From: Mycobacteroides saopaulense
GTDB taxonomy: Bacteria > Actinomycetota > Actinomycetes > Mycobacteriales > Mycobacteriaceae
Length of the DNA stretch: 64,000 nt
Assembly: GCF_001456355.1 (NCBI RefSeq)
Contig: NZ_CP010271.1
Span: forward strand, 1,364,001 to 1,428,000
Reading direction: 5' to 3'
Under the pieces are notes generated by a model. The model saw nothing but the letters and a program-made list of their open reading frames with translations, was not told where the DNA came from and did no database searches. The position numbers and the translations under genes were made by a program. Each line of letters begins with the position of its first letter. Position 1 is the stretch's first letter. This document shows, in pieces, positions 1 through 10,729 of the stretch.

Positions 1-1
1 A

Positions 2-73
2 TCCGGACATCAGGTCGTTCTGACCGAACCGCGTTTGATCGCCGACGAGGTGTTTCGGATCGCGGATGCCTAG
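2..73 (+). CDS. C-terminal end of an unidentified protein (partial)
   Basis: An open frame enters from the left edge and stops at TAG 71-73. Its last residues read EPRLIADEVFRIADA. The other two forward frames are less convincing over this stretch and the codons used are typical of the neighbourhood. The stop lies 100 bases before the DUF1906 gene on the same strand. Too little is present to name a family. Confidence 0.5.
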   Translation, partial: SGHQVVLTEPRLIADEVFRIADA

Positions 74-173
74 AAGTCGATGTGTCGTATGTGACATGCG
101 TGGCTACCGTTTTTGTTGAGGTAGTTGTCGTAATCTGAGGCCCGAGTGCTCGGATCGGCCTTGTGAGGTAGCA

Positions 174-890
174 GTGGTGTCCATATCCCGTCGGGATGTC
201 CTCAAATACGCCGCCGCCTTGCCGGCCGCGGCGGCACTGGGCGGCGCAGCTTGGGCGACCCCGCGGGCGAACGCCGCATCATTGGGCACACTCATCGACT
301 ACGCCGGCGGTGTTCCGACTCCCGAAGCGATCAAGGCCGCCGGGCACCTGGGCGCCATCCGGTACGTATCCGATCCACGCAGCCCCGGATTGTCGGCGGG
401 CAAACCCATCAAACTGGCCGAGGCGCGCGATCTATATCGGGCGGGTTTGAAGATCGTCTCCAACTACCAGTACGGCAAGCAGGACACGGCGGACTGGCTC
501 GGTGGCCATGACGCCGGCATCAAACACGCACAGCGGGGTTGGCAGCTGCATGTCGCCGCGGGCGGTTCCTACAACGTGCCGATCTACGTCTCGATCGACG
601 ACAACCCGACACCTGAGCAGTACAAGAATCAGGTGGCGCCCTACCTGAAGGCCTGGGAAACGGTGGTCGGGCACGCCCGCACCGGCCTCTACGGCAACTC
701 CAAGACCATTGATTGGGCCCTGCAGGACGGGTTGTGCTCGTACTTTTGGCAGCACAACTGGGGCAGCCCCAAGGGTTTCGTCCATCCCGAGGCGCACCTG
801 CATCAGTTCGAGATCGACAAGCGGCAGGTCGGCGGAATCGGGGTCGACCTCAACGACATCCTCAAGCCCAATTTCGGGCAGTGGGTCTAG
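174..890 (+). CDS. Tat-exported DUF1906 glycoside-hydrolase-like protein (Rv2525c-like)
   Basis: This 238-residue protein begins with a twin-arginine signal (SRRDVLKYAA, residues 5-14), a hydrophobic Ala-rich stretch and an AxA-type cleavage site near residue 33 (RANA). The mature part matches the DUF1906/Rv2525c-like family, which has a TIM-barrel fold related to glycoside hydrolases. Visible family-like features are the YVSIDDNPTP block and the Trp/His-rich C-terminal half (FWQHNWGS). In M. tuberculosis the homologue is Tat-exported and lies next to fas, and its loss changes beta-lactam susceptibility, so a cell-wall role is likely. The GTG at 174 is followed directly by another GTG at 177; either could be the start. 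The order DUF1906-fas-acpS is conserved. Confidence 0.85.
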   Translation: MVSISRRDVLKYAAALPAAAALGGAAWATPRANAASLGTLIDYAGGVPTPEAIKAAGHLGAIRYVSDPRSPGLSAGKPIKLAEARDLYRAGLKIVSNYQYGKQDTADWLGGHDAGIKHAQRGWQLHVAAGGSYNVPIYVSIDDNPTPEQYKNQVAPYLKAWETVVGHARTGLYGNSKTIDWALQDGLCSYFWQHNWGSPKGFVHPEAHLHQFEIDKRQVGGIGVDLNDILKPNFGQWV

Positions 891-1480
891 AACGAGGCGT
901 CACCTGTTTGCGTCCCGGCTGCCACATGGCCGAAACCGGCGGACTTCGATACCGGGACTCCGAGCGCGGTCTCGGCGACGTTCCGCTCGCCTCATGGGTC
1001 GCTGAACAAACCTCACCAGTCACACCTGTCACACAAGTTGAATCAGTATTTCAGTGCCAGCAAACTTTTGGCGCAAACTCTAAATTTTCGCGGTCTAGAA
1101 GGCCTTGTCGCAGTCGCCGAACCCGACACGCGCGAATGTGGTCGGCGCCACCCAAATCAAACATAACGATTCGATAACAATCGATGTCTGATCTGCGATG
1201 TTATACCTACTCGACCGTAACCACCTGCATGCAGCACGTTTGATTCGGCGGTTAGTTGCCAGCGCCTGGCCTGCTGTTACGTATGCGGTGGTTACTCCCG
1301 CGTAGAACTCGGCAGTAACTATTGAGCCAGAAGAAATCGCCACCCCTCTTATGACACTCTTAAATCCAGACCTGCGGAGATGGTGCAGATAAACGTGCCA
1401 CAACACGCCCCCGATCGACAGAGACGACGAACTCGGGTGCGTCTGGAATCACGACTGACGGAAAGACGGGTAGCGGCGAC
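891..1480. promoter_or_regulatory. Long upstream region of fas
   Basis: This 590-base stretch has no convincing gene: forward frames are short and the reverse frames are shadows running out of fas. It is less GC-rich than the flanking genes between about 1010 and 1380. A 10-base palindrome CTGCATGCAG lies at 1225-1234, and repeated GGTTA/GTTAC-type words occur at about 1250-1320. It must hold the fas promoter. M. tuberculosis fas is controlled by the TetR-type activator FasR, so a FasR site is expected here, but none could be assigned with confidence. Confidence 0.5.
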
Positions 1481-4400
1481 GTGACGATCAATGAATACGA
1501 CAAGGTGACCAGCTCTGAGGACCCCGACGCCAATGGTGCGGTCGATCCGGGTCCCAGCGCGGGTCCGGCACTGATCGATCGTCTGGAGTCCGGTGAGCCG
1601 TACGCCGTGGCATTCGGGGGACAGGGCAGCGACTGGTTGGAGTCGCTCGCGGACTTGGCGGCCTCGGCCGGTATCGAATCGGAGCTGGCGACCCTCGCGG
1701 GTGAGGCCGAGCTGCGCCTGGAGCCCGTCGCCAAGGAACTCGTCGTGGTGCGCCCGGTCGGATTCACGCCGCTCACCTGGGTGCGTGCGCTGACCGCCGA
1801 AGAGCCCGTACCCGCCGCCGCGCAGCTGACCTCGGCCGCGGTCTCGATGCCCGGTGTGCTGCTGGCCCAGCTCGCCGCGATCCGCGCCCTGAAGATCCAG
1901 GGCCTGGACCTGGCCCAGTTGCCGCCAGTCGCCGTCATCGGACACTCACAGGGCGTGCTGGCCGTCGAGGCGCTCAAGGCCCACGGCACGCGCGATGTCG
2001 AGCTGCTGGCCATCGCTCAGCTGGTAGGCGCGGCAGCCACCCTGGTCGCGCGTCGTCGCGGCATCGTGGTGCGTGGTAATCGCACCCCCATGGTGTCGGT
2101 GACCAACGTCGACCCCGATCGCATCAAGGCACTGCTGGACGAGTTCTCCCAGGACGTCCGCACCGTGCAGCCGCCGGCGCTGTCCATCCGCAACGGCCGC
2201 CGCGCCGTCGTCATCACCGGCACCCCCGAGCAGCTGTCTCGGTTCGAGCTGTACTGCGAGCAGATCGCCGAGCGCGAGGCCGCCGAGCGCAAGGACAAGG
2301 TCCGCGGTGGTGCGGTGTTCAGCCCGGTCTTCGACCCGGTTGACGTCGAGGTGGGATTCCACACCCCGCGCCTGGCTGACGGCGTGGAGATCGCCGGCCG
2401 CTGGGCGGCCGCGGCAGGTCTGGACGTCGAACTGACCAAGGCACTGACCGAGGCCATCCTCGTCACCCCGGTCGACTGGGTGAACGAGGTCAACCATGTC
2501 GCCGACGCCGGCGCCCGCTGGATTCTCGACCTGGGCCCCGGTGACCTGCTCACCCGCCTGACCGCCCCCGTCATCCGCGGCCTGGGAATCGGGATCGTGC
2601 CGACCGCCACGCGCGGCGGGCAGCGCAACCTGTTCATGCACGGCGCCGTTCCCGAGGTCGCCCGGGCGTGGACCTCCTTCGCGCCCACCGTGGTGTCGCT
2701 GCCGGACGGCTCGGTCAAGCTGTCCACCAAATTCACCCGGCTCACCGGACGTTCGCCGATCCTGTTGGCGGGCATGACGCCGACCACCGTCGACGCGAAG
2801 ATCGTTGCGGCCGCTGCGAATGCCGGCCACTGGTCCGAGCTCGCCGGCGGTGGGCAGGTCACCGAGGAGATCTTCAGCGCCCGCATCGAAGAGCTGACCG
2901 GTCTACTGGAGCCCGGTCGTCAGATCCAGTTCAACTCGCTGTTCCTCGACCCGTACCTGTGGAAGCTGCAGGTGGGCTCGAAGCGCTTGGTGCAGAAGGC
3001 CCGTCAGGCCGGCGCGCCAATCGACGGTGTGGTCGTGACCGCCGGTGTCCCGGAGCTGGAAGAGGCCGTCGCGCTCATCGACGAGCTCACTGAGATCGGC
3101 TTCAGCCACATCGTGTTCAAGCCGGGCACCGTCGAGCAGATCCGCTCGGTGGTGCGCATCGCGGCCGAGGTTCCTACCCGCCCGATCATCATGCACGTCG
3201 AGGGTGGCCGCGCCGGTGGACACCACTCCTGGGAGGACCTCGACGATCTGCTGCTGGCCACCTACTCGGAGCTGCGTTCGCGCTCCAACATCACCGTGTG
3301 TGTCGGCGGCGGCATCGGGACCCCGGAGCAGGCGGCTGAATACCTCAGTGGTCGTTGGGCATTGAAGTTCGGCTTCCCGCTCATGCCGGTGGATGGCATC
3401 CTGGTCGGCACCGCGGCAATGGCGACGCTGGAGGCCACCACCTCGCCGTCGGTCAAGCAGATGCTGGTGGAGACCCAGGGCACCCCGGAATGGGTGCCCG
3501 CCGGAAAGGCGCAGGGCGGCATGGCCTCCGGGCGCAGCCAGCTGGGTGCCGACATCCACGAGATCGACAACGCCGCGTCACGCTGCGGCCGTCTGCTCGA
3601 CGACGTCGCAGGCGACGCCGACGCTGTCGCCAAGCGTCGTGACGAGATCATCGCCGCGATGGAACTGACCGCCAAGCAGTACTTCGGCGATGTCACCGAG
3701 ATGACCTACGCGCAGTGGCTGAACCGCTACGTGGAGCTGTCCATCGGTGAGGGTGACAGCACCGCCGACACCGCGGTGGCGCATTCGCCGTGGCTGGACA
3801 TCACCTGGCGAGATCGCTTTGAGCAGATGCTCAAGCGCGCTGAGGCTCGCCTACACCCCAAGGACTTTGGGCCCGTGGAGACGCTGTTCGTCGACGAGTC
3901 GCTCCTGGAGCGTCCCGCCGATGCCATCGCGGCGCTGCTGCAGCGTTACCCCGAGGCCGAGGCCATCAAGCTGCACCCGGCCGATGTGCCCTTCTTCGTC
4001 GCGCTGTGCAAGACGCTGGGCAAGCCCGTCAACTTCGTACCCGTCATCGACAAGGATGTGCGTCGCTGGTGGCGCAGTGATTCCCTGTGGCAGGCACACG
4101 ATGCCCGTTACACCGCGGAGCAGGTGTGCATCATCCCCGGCACCGCCGCGGTCGCCGGGATCACCCGGGTCGACGAGCCGGTGGGCGACCTGCTCGACCG
4201 GTTCGAGCAGACCGCCATCGACGAGGTTGTCGCCACCGGCGCGGAGCCGCTGCCGGTGCGTTCGCGCCTGCGTCGCCGCTGGGATGTCGAGGGCCCCCTG
4301 GCAACGGTTCTGGACGCGCCGGATGTGTTGTGGTCCGGTCGTATTGCCGTCAACCCGGTGCACCGGATCGCTCCGGATGGAGCCTGGCAGGTCTTTGAAG

Positions 4401-7400
4401 ACCGCACCGCTTCGCACCCGTCGACCGGTGCACGTCTCGAGGTCACCGGCGACGACTCGGTACGTTTGAGCGTGCCGCTCTCGGGCACCTGGGTCGACAT
4501 CGACCTGACCTTGCCCGCCACCACTCGCGACGGAGGCGCCCCGGTGGTGACCACCGAGGCCGCGGCCGCCGCCATGCGGACCGTCCTCGCGGTAGCCGGC
4601 GGTGCTGAGAACCCAGCGATGCTCCCGCGTGTGGAAAACGGGACCGCGCGCGTTGTGGCGCACTGGGATCCGGAGCGCGTGGCCGATCACACCGGAGTCA
4701 CCGCGGTCCTTCCCGCGCCATTGGCACCGGGATCATCCATCGTGCCGGATGCGTTGGTCGGGTTGTGCTGGCCCGCAGTGTTTGCCGCCATCGGCGATGC
4801 CAAGACCGAGGACGGCACCGGAGTTATCGAGGGTCTGCTCTCGCTGGTGCACCTGGACCACGCGGCTCACCTGGTCTCCAAGCTTCCCGCCGAGAGCGCC
4901 GAACTGACTGTTACCGCAACGGCTTCCGCGGCCACCGACACCGAGGTCGGCCGCGTCGTCCCGGTTGAGGTCACCGTGGCGGCAGCCGACGGCACCGTGC
5001 TGGCCACCCTGAAGGAACGATTCGCGATTCTGGGCCGCAATGGCGCTGCCGCGCTGGCCGACCCGGTGCGTGCCGGCGGTGCGCTCTCCGAGCATGAAGA
5101 GGACACCACTCGTCGTCGTCGGCGTGACGCCAAGCTCTTCGCTCCTACCGACATGCGGGCGTTCGCGGTGGTGTCGGGTGATCACAACCCGATCCACACG
5201 GACAAGTCGGCCGCACTTCTGGCCGGGCTGGGATCGCCCATCGTGCACGGCATGTGGCTTTCCGCCGCGGCGCAGCACGTGGTCACCTCCGCCGACGGCT
5301 CGAGCACCCCGCCGCGCACCCTGGTGGGCTGGACCGCGCGATTCCTGGGCATGGTGCAGCCGGGCGACGAGATTGACGTGCGCGTGGACCGCGTCGGAAT
5401 CGATTCCGGCGCAGAGGTTGTGGAGGTTCAGGCCAAGGTCGGCAGCGACCTGGTGATGTCGGCCACCGCCCGTCTGGCAGCGCCCAAGACGGTGTACGCC
5501 TTCCCGGGCCAGGGCATCCAGCACAAGGGCATGGGTATGGATGTGCGCTCGCGCTCCAAGGCCGCCCGCAAGGTCTGGGACAAGGCCGACAAGTTCACCC
5601 GCGAGCGCCTCGGCTTCTCGGTGCTGCACGTTGTGAAGGACAACCCGACGAGCCTCATCGCCGGTGGCGTGCACTACCAGCACCCCGAGGGCGTGCTGTA
5701 CCTGACGCAGTTCACCCAGGTGGCCATGGCCACGTTGGCTACGGCGCAGATCGCCGAGATGAAGGAATCCGGATCGTTCGTCGAGGACGCCATCACCTGT
5801 GGTCACTCCGTCGGCGAGTACACCGCTCTGGCCACCGTCAGCGGCGTGATCCCGCAGGACGGTCTGCTCGAGGTGGTGTTCCACCGCGGGTCGGCAATGC
5901 ACGACATCGTGCCGCGAGATGAGCAGGGACGCAGTAACTACCGTCTGGCTGCCATCCGCCCGTCACAGATCGGCCTGGAGGACGCCGACGTCGAGGCGTT
6001 CGTCGCCGACATCGCCGATCGTTCCGGAGAGTTCCTGCAGATCGTGAACTTCAATCTGCGGGGTTCGCAGTACGCGATCGCCGGAACGGTGCGCGGCTTG
6101 GAACTGCTGGAGGCCGAGGTCGAGAAGCGCCGCGAAGCGTTCGGTGGCCGTCGTTCCTTCATCATGGTGCCCGGTATCGATGTGCCGTTCCACTCCGAGG
6201 TGCTGCGGGTCGGTGTCGCCGAGTTCCGTCGTTCCCTCGAGCGCGTCCTGCCGATGGACGGTGACCCGAATCTGATCATCGGCAAGTACATCCCGAACCT
6301 GGTGCCCAAGCCGTTCACCCTGGATCGTGAATTCATCCAGGAGATCCGGGATCTGGTTCCCGCCGAGCCGCTCGACGAGGTGCTCGCCGACTACGACACC
6401 TGGCGCAACGAAAAGCCGGTGCTGTTGTGCCGCAAGGTGCTTATCGAGCTCCTCGCCTGGCAGTTCGCCAGCCCGGTGCGGTGGATCGAGACCCAGGACC
6501 TGCTGTTCACCGAGGAGGCCGCGGGCGGTCTCGGCGTGGAACGGTTCGTCGAGGTCGGCGTGAAGTCGATGCCGACCGTCGCGGGCCTGGCCAACAACAC
6601 CCTGAAGCTGCCCGAGTTCAGCCACAGCTCGGTCGAGGTGCTCAACGTCGAGCGCGACCACGCCGTGCTGTTCGGCACCGACAGTGACCCGGAACCCGAG
6701 CCCGAGATCGAAGAGGTCGCTCCGGCACCGGCGGACGCGGCTGCCGCGCCTGCTGCTGCTCCGGCTGCTGCGCCCGCGGCACCGAGCGGTGGGCCGCGTC
6801 CAGACGACATCGGGTTCGATGCCTCCGACGCCACGTTGGCGCTCATCGCGCTGTCGACGAAGATGCGCATCGATCAGATCGAGCCGGTGGACTCCATCGA
6901 GAGCCTCACCGACGGCGCCTCCTCGCGGCGTAACCAGCTGCTGGTCGACCTGGGCTCCGAGTTGAACCTGAGTGCCATCGACGGTGCCGCCGAGGCGGAC
7001 CTGTCCGGACTGCGTGCGCAGGTCACCAAGTTGGCGCGCACCTACAAGCCGTTCGGCCCGGTGCTCTCGGACTCGATCAACGATCAGCTCAAGACGGTCT
7101 TCGGACCCTCGGGCAAGCGTCCTACCGCCATCGCCGAGCGGGTCACCAAGACGTGGGAACTCGGCCCCGGCTGGGTCAAGCACGTCACCGTCGAGCTGGC
7201 ATTGGGTACCCGCGAGGGCACCAGTGTTCGTGGCGGCGACCTCGGTGGCCTGGCGCCCAGCACGCTGGCCGATGGCAATGCTGTCGACGCGGCGATAGAC
7301 GCCGCCGTCTCCGCGGTGGCCAGCCGTCGCGGTGTGGGTGTCTCGCTGCCCTCTGCGGGCGGTGCAGGCGGTGCCACCGTCGACGCGGCCGCGCTGAGCG

Positions 7401-10400
7401 AGTTCACCGACCAGATCACCGGTCGCGAGGGCGTTCTCGCCTCGGCCGCCCGTCTGGTGCTCGACCAGCTTGGGCTGTCGACTCCGGTCGCCGTTCCCGA
7501 CGGTGCCACCGATACCGAGCTCGTCGAGCTGGTCTCTGCCGAGCTGGGCTCGGACTGGCCGCGTTTGGTGGCGCCGACGTTCGACGGCAAGAAGGCCGTC
7601 GTGTTCGACGACCGCTGGGCCAGCGCTCGCGAGGACCTCGCGCGGTTGTGGATCACCGAAGAAGACGAGATCGACAGCCAGTGGGCGCAGTTGGCCGAGA
7701 GCTTCGAAGGTGCCGGGCATGCCGTTGGTACGCAGGCCAATTGGTGGCAGGGCAAGTCCCTGGCGCAGGGCCGCAACGTGCACGCCTCGCTGTACGGGCG
7801 GATCGCCGCCGGTGCCGAGAGCCCCGAGCAGGGCAAGTGGGGCGCCGAGGTCGCGGTGGTGACGGGTGCTTCCAAGGGCTCGATCGCCGCGTCGGTGGTG
7901 GCCGAGCTGCTCTCGGGTGGCGCGACGGTCATCGCGACCACGTCGCGTCTCGATGAGGACCGGTTGGCGTTCTACCGCAACCTGTACCGCGAGAGCGCAC
8001 GCTTCAGCGCCAAGCTGTGGGTGGTGCCGGCCAACATGGCCTCGTACTCCGACATCGACGCGCTGGTGCAGTGGGTCGGCACCGAGCAGTCCGAAAGCCT
8101 TGGGCCGATGTCGATTCACCTCAAGGACGCACAGACCCCGACGCTGCTGTTCCCGTTCGCCGCACCGAAGGTGGTCGGGGATCTGTCGGAGGCCGGGTCG
8201 CGCGCCGAGATGGAGATGAAGGTGCTGCTGTGGGCCGTGCAACGGCTCATCGGTGGGCTGTCGGCCATCGGTGCCGAGCGCGATATCGCCTCGCGTCTGC
8301 ACGTGGTGCTGCCCGGTTCGCCGAACCGCGGCATGTTCGGTGGCGACGGCGCATACGGCGAGTCCAAGTCGGCACTCGATGCACTGGTCACTCGCTGGAA
8401 GGCGGAGTCATCGTGGGCATCGCGAGTTAGTCTGGCGCACGCGCTGATCGGCTGGACCCGTGGTACCGGGCTGATGGGTCACAACGACGCCATCGTCACC
8501 GCCGTCGAAGAAGCGGGAGTCACCACGTACTCGACCGCGGACATGGCGTCGATGCTGCTGGCGCTGTGCAGCCCGGAGGCGCGAGTGCAGGCCGCGCAGG
8601 CGCCGGTGGAGAAGGACCTCACCGGTGGCCTGGCCGAGGTCGAACTCGACATGGCCGAGCTGGCCGCCAAGGCTCGCGAGGACATGGAGGCAAAGGCCAA
8701 GGCTGAAGCCGCCGCGACCTCCGATGAGGAAGAGGACCCCAGTCTCATTGCGGCACTGCCGTCCCCGCCGCGCGGATACACCTCGACGGTGCCGCCGGAG
8801 TGGGCCGACCTGGATGTTGACCCGGCCGATCTGGTGGTCATCGTCGGTGGTGGCGAGCTCGGTCCGCTGGGCTCGTCGCGCACCCGCTACGAGATGGAGG
8901 TCGACGACGAGCTGTCGGCGGCCGGCGTGCTGGAGCTCGCCTGGACCACCGGACTGGTCAAATGGGAGAACGATCCCGAGGCCGGTTGGTACGACACCGA
9001 AACCGGTGAACTGGTGCCGGAGTCGCAGCTGGTCGAGCGGTACCACGAGAAGGTGGTCGCCAACATCGGTGTCCGCGAGTTCGTGGACGACGGTGCCATC
9101 GACCCCGATCATGCTTCGCCGCTGCTGGTCTCGGTGTTCCTGGACAAGGACTTCACCTTCACGGTGTCGACCGAGGCCGAGGCCCGCGAGTTCGTGAAGT
9201 GGGATCCGGAGCACACCGTGATCCAGCCGCTGGCCGATGGCAGCGACTGGCAGGTGACCCGCAAGTCGGGCACCGAGGTTCGGGTGCCGCGCAAGACCAA
9301 GCTGTCGCGGACCGTCGGCGCGCAGATCCCGACCGGTTTCGATCCGACCGTGTGGGGCATCACCCCGGACATGGTCAGCTCCATCGACCGGGTGGCGCTG
9401 TGGAACATGGTCGCGACGGTGGACGCCTTCCTGTCGGCGGGCTTCACCCCGACCGAGCTGATGCGTTGGGTGCACCCGAGCCAGGTGGCCAACACCCAGG
9501 GCACCGGTATGGGCGGCATGACCTCGATGCAGACCATGTACCACGGAAACCTGTTGGGCCGTAACAAGCCGAACGACATCCTGCAGGAAGTACTGCCGAA
9601 CGTCGTTGCCGCGCACGTGGTGCAGTCATACGTCGGTTCCTACGGTTCGATGATCCACCCGGTGGCCGCGTGCGCCACCGCGGCGGTGTCCGTCGAGGAA
9701 GGCGTCGACAAGATCCGGCTCGGCAAGGCACATCTGGCACTGGCCGGTGGGTTCGACGACCTCACGCTGGAAGCCATCATCGGCTTCGGTGACATGGCAG
9801 CGACTGCCGACACCGAGATGATGCGGGCCAAGGGCATTGCGGACAAGCGTTTCTCGCGTGCCAACGACCGTCGCCGCCTCGGCTTCGTCGAGGCCCAGGG
9901 TGGTGGCAGCGTGCTGCTGGCACGCGGCGATCTGGCCCTGAAGATGGGCCTGCCGGTCCTCGCGGTGGTCGGGTACGCACAGTCCTTCGGTGACGGTGTG
10001 CACACCTCCATCCCGGCTCCCGGCCTGGGTGCGTTGGCGGCGGGACGCGGCGGCAAGGACTCGGATCTGGCGCGCGCGCTGAACAAGCTGGGCGTGACCG
10101 CCGACGACATCGCCGTCATCTCCAAGCACGACACGTCCACGCTCGCCAACGATCCCAACGAGACCGAGCTGCACGAGCGACTCGCGGCCTCGCTGGGGCG
10201 CTCGGACGGTGCGCCGCTGTTCGTCATCTCCCAGAAGAACCTGACCGGCCACGCCAAGGGCGGTGCCGCGGTGTTCCAGATGCTGGGCCTGTGCCAGGTA
10301 TTGCGCGACGGCGTCATCCCGCCGAACCGCAGTCTGGACTGTGTCGATGACGAGCTGGCCACCAGCCAGCACTTCGTGTGGCTGCGGGAGTCGTTGCCGC

Positions 10401-10729
10401 TCAAGGAGAAGCTGCCGCTGAAGGCGGGCCTGGTGACCAGCCTCGGCTTCGGTCACGTGTCCGGCCTGGTGGCACTGGTGCATCCGCAGGCGTTCATCGC
10501 CTCGCTGCGTCCAGAGGATCGTGAAGACTACGAGAAGCGTTCGCGTGAGCGCGTTCTCGCCGGACAGCGTCGCCTGGCCTCGGCCATGGCCGGCGGTCGG
10601 CCGATGTACGAGCGGCCGGATGGGCGTCGCTTCGACCACGATCACGATGAGTCGGAGAAGCGTCAGGAAGCCTCGATGTTGCTGGATCCGGGTGCGCGCC
10701 TGAGTGAGGACGAGGTCTACCACCGGTGA
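1481..10729 (+). CDS. fas: Type I fatty acid synthase (multidomain FAS-I)
   Basis: This 3082-residue cytosolic megasynthase makes C16-C26 acyl-CoAs, the starting material for phospholipids and for mycolate elongation by FAS-II. Domains in order: acetyl transferase (GHSQG, Ser156), enoyl reductase (from about 420, glycine-rich GGRAGGHH near 574), MaoC-type dehydratase (SGDHNPIHTD near 1230), malonyl/palmitoyl transferase (GHSVGEY, Ser1443), an Ala/Pro linker (about 1745-1770), acyl carrier domain (DGASSRRNQ, likely pantetheine Ser1814), ketoreductase (VTGASKGS near 2127) and ketosynthase (Cys2731 in ACATAAV, His2883 in KHDTST, His2924 in LTGHAKGG). All key residues are present. Length is close to the M. 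tuberculosis enzyme (about 3070). GTG start; the stop overlaps acpS. Confidence 0.98.
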   Translation: MTINEYDKVTSSEDPDANGAVDPGPSAGPALIDRLESGEPYAVAFGGQGSDWLESLADLAASAGIESELATLAGEAELRLEPVAKELVVVRPVGFTPLTWVRALTAEEPVPAAAQLTSAAVSMPGVLLAQLAAIRALKIQGLDLAQLPPVAVIGHSQGVLAVEALKAHGTRDVELLAIAQLVGAAATLVARRRGIVVRGNRTPMVSVTNVDPDRIKALLDEFSQDVRTVQPPALSIRNGRRAVVITGTPEQLSRFELYCEQIAEREAAERKDKVRGGAVFSPVFDPVDVEVGFHTPRLADGVEIAGRWAAAAGLDVELTKALTEAILVTPVDWVNEVNHVADAGARWILDLGPGDLLTRLTAPVIRGLGIGIVPTATRGGQRNLFMHGAVPEVARAWTSFAPTVVSLPDGSVKLSTKFTRLTGRSPILLAGMTPTTVDAKIVAAAANAGHWSELAGGGQVTEEIFSARIEELTGLLEPGRQIQFNSLFLDPYLWKLQVGSKRLVQKARQAGAPIDGVVVTAGVPELEEAVALIDELTEIGFSHIVFKPGTVEQIRSVVRIAAEVPTRPIIMHVEGGRAGGHHSWEDLDDLLLATYSELRSRSNITVCVGGGIGTPEQAAEYLSGRWALKFGFPLMPVDGILVGTAAMATLEATTSPSVKQMLVETQGTPEWVPAGKAQGGMASGRSQLGADIHEIDNAASRCGRLLDDVAGDADAVAKRRDEIIAAMELTAKQYFGDVTEMTYAQWLNRYVELSIGEGDSTADTAVAHSPWLDITWRDRFEQMLKRAEARLHPKDFGPVETLFVDESLLERPADAIAALLQRYPEAEAIKLHPADVPFFVALCKTLGKPVNFVPVIDKDVRRWWRSDSLWQAHDARYTAEQVCIIPGTAAVAGITRVDEPVGDLLDRFEQTAIDEVVATGAEPLPVRSRLRRRWDVEGPLATVLDAPDVLWSGRIAVNPVHRIAPDGAWQVFEDRTASHPSTGARLEVTGDDSVRLSVPLSGTWVDIDLTLPATTRDGGAPVVTTEAAAAAMRTVLAVAGGAENPAMLPRVENGTARVVAHWDPERVADHTGVTAVLPAPLAPGSSIVPDALVGLCWPAVFAAIGDAKTEDGTGVIEGLLSLVHLDHAAHLVSKLPAESAELTVTATASAATDTEVGRVVPVEVTVAAADGTVLATLKERFAILGRNGAAALADPVRAGGALSEHEEDTTRRRRRDAKLFAPTDMRAFAVVSGDHNPIHTDKSAALLAGLGSPIVHGMWLSAAAQHVVTSADGSSTPPRTLVGWTARFLGMVQPGDEIDVRVDRVGIDSGAEVVEVQAKVGSDLVMSATARLAAPKTVYAFPGQGIQHKGMGMDVRSRSKAARKVWDKADKFTRERLGFSVLHVVKDNPTSLIAGGVHYQHPEGVLYLTQFTQVAMATLATAQIAEMKESGSFVEDAITCGHSVGEYTALATVSGVIPQDGLLEVVFHRGSAMHDIVPRDEQGRSNYRLAAIRPSQIGLEDADVEAFVADIADRSGEFLQIVNFNLRGSQYAIAGTVRGLELLEAEVEKRREAFGGRRSFIMVPGIDVPFHSEVLRVGVAEFRRSLERVLPMDGDPNLIIGKYIPNLVPKPFTLDREFIQEIRDLVPAEPLDEVLADYDTWRNEKPVLLCRKVLIELLAWQFASPVRWIETQDLLFTEEAAGGLGVERFVEVGVKSMPTVAGLANNTLKLPEFSHSSVEVLNVERDHAVLFGTDSDPEPEPEIEEVAPAPADAAAAPAAAPAAAPAAPSGGPRPDDIGFDASDATLALIALSTKMRIDQIEPVDSIESLTDGASSRRNQLLVDLGSELNLSAIDGAAEADLSGLRAQVTKLARTYKPFGPVLSDSINDQLKTVFGPSGKRPTAIAERVTKTWELGPGWVKHVTVELALGTREGTSVRGGDLGGLAPSTLADGNAVDAAIDAAVSAVASRRGVGVSLPSAGGAGGATVDAAALSEFTDQITGREGVLASAARLVLDQLGLSTPVAVPDGATDTELVELVSAELGSDWPRLVAPTFDGKKAVVFDDRWASAREDLARLWITEEDEIDSQWAQLAESFEGAGHAVGTQANWWQGKSLAQGRNVHASLYGRIAAGAESPEQGKWGAEVAVVTGASKGSIAASVVAELLSGGATVIATTSRLDEDRLAFYRNLYRESARFSAKLWVVPANMASYSDIDALVQWVGTEQSESLGPMSIHLKDAQTPTLLFPFAAPKVVGDLSEAGSRAEMEMKVLLWAVQRLIGGLSAIGAERDIASRLHVVLPGSPNRGMFGGDGAYGESKSALDALVTRWKAESSWASRVSLAHALIGWTRGTGLMGHNDAIVTAVEEAGVTTYSTADMASMLLALCSPEARVQAAQAPVEKDLTGGLAEVELDMAELAAKAREDMEAKAKAEAAATSDEEEDPSLIAALPSPPRGYTSTVPPEWADLDVDPADLVVIVGGGELGPLGSSRTRYEMEVDDELSAAGVLELAWTTGLVKWENDPEAGWYDTETGELVPESQLVERYHEKVVANIGVREFVDDGAIDPDHASPLLVSVFLDKDFTFTVSTEAEAREFVKWDPEHTVIQPLADGSDWQVTRKSGTEVRVPRKTKLSRTVGAQIPTGFDPTVWGITPDMVSSIDRVALWNMVATVDAFLSAGFTPTELMRWVHPSQVANTQGTGMGGMTSMQTMYHGNLLGRNKPNDILQEVLPNVVAAHVVQSYVGSYGSMIHPVAACATAAVSVEEGVDKIRLGKAHLALAGGFDDLTLEAIIGFGDMAATADTEMMRAKGIADKRFSRANDRRRLGFVEAQGGGSVLLARGDLALKMGLPVLAVVGYAQSFGDGVHTSIPAPGLGALAAGRGGKDSDLARALNKLGVTADDIAVISKHDTSTLANDPNETELHERLAASLGRSDGAPLFVISQKNLTGHAKGGAAVFQMLGLCQVLRDGVIPPNRSLDCVDDELATSQHFVWLRESLPLKEKLPLKAGLVTSLGFGHVSGLVALVHPQAFIASLRPEDREDYEKRSRERVLAGQRRLASAMAGGRPMYERPDGRRFDHDHDESEKRQEASMLLDPGARLSEDEVYHR

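Noticed and set aside
1946..2886. Two overlapping reverse frames of about 290 codons inside fas
   Set aside because: Low-complexity Arg/Gly/Ser-rich translations and full overlap with the acetyl transferase and enoyl reductase regions show they are shadows.
5963..8302. A 779-codon frame antisense to fas
   Set aside because: It is the reverse shadow of high-GC codons in fas, has no ribosome-binding site or recognisable domain and lies wholly within FAS-I domains.
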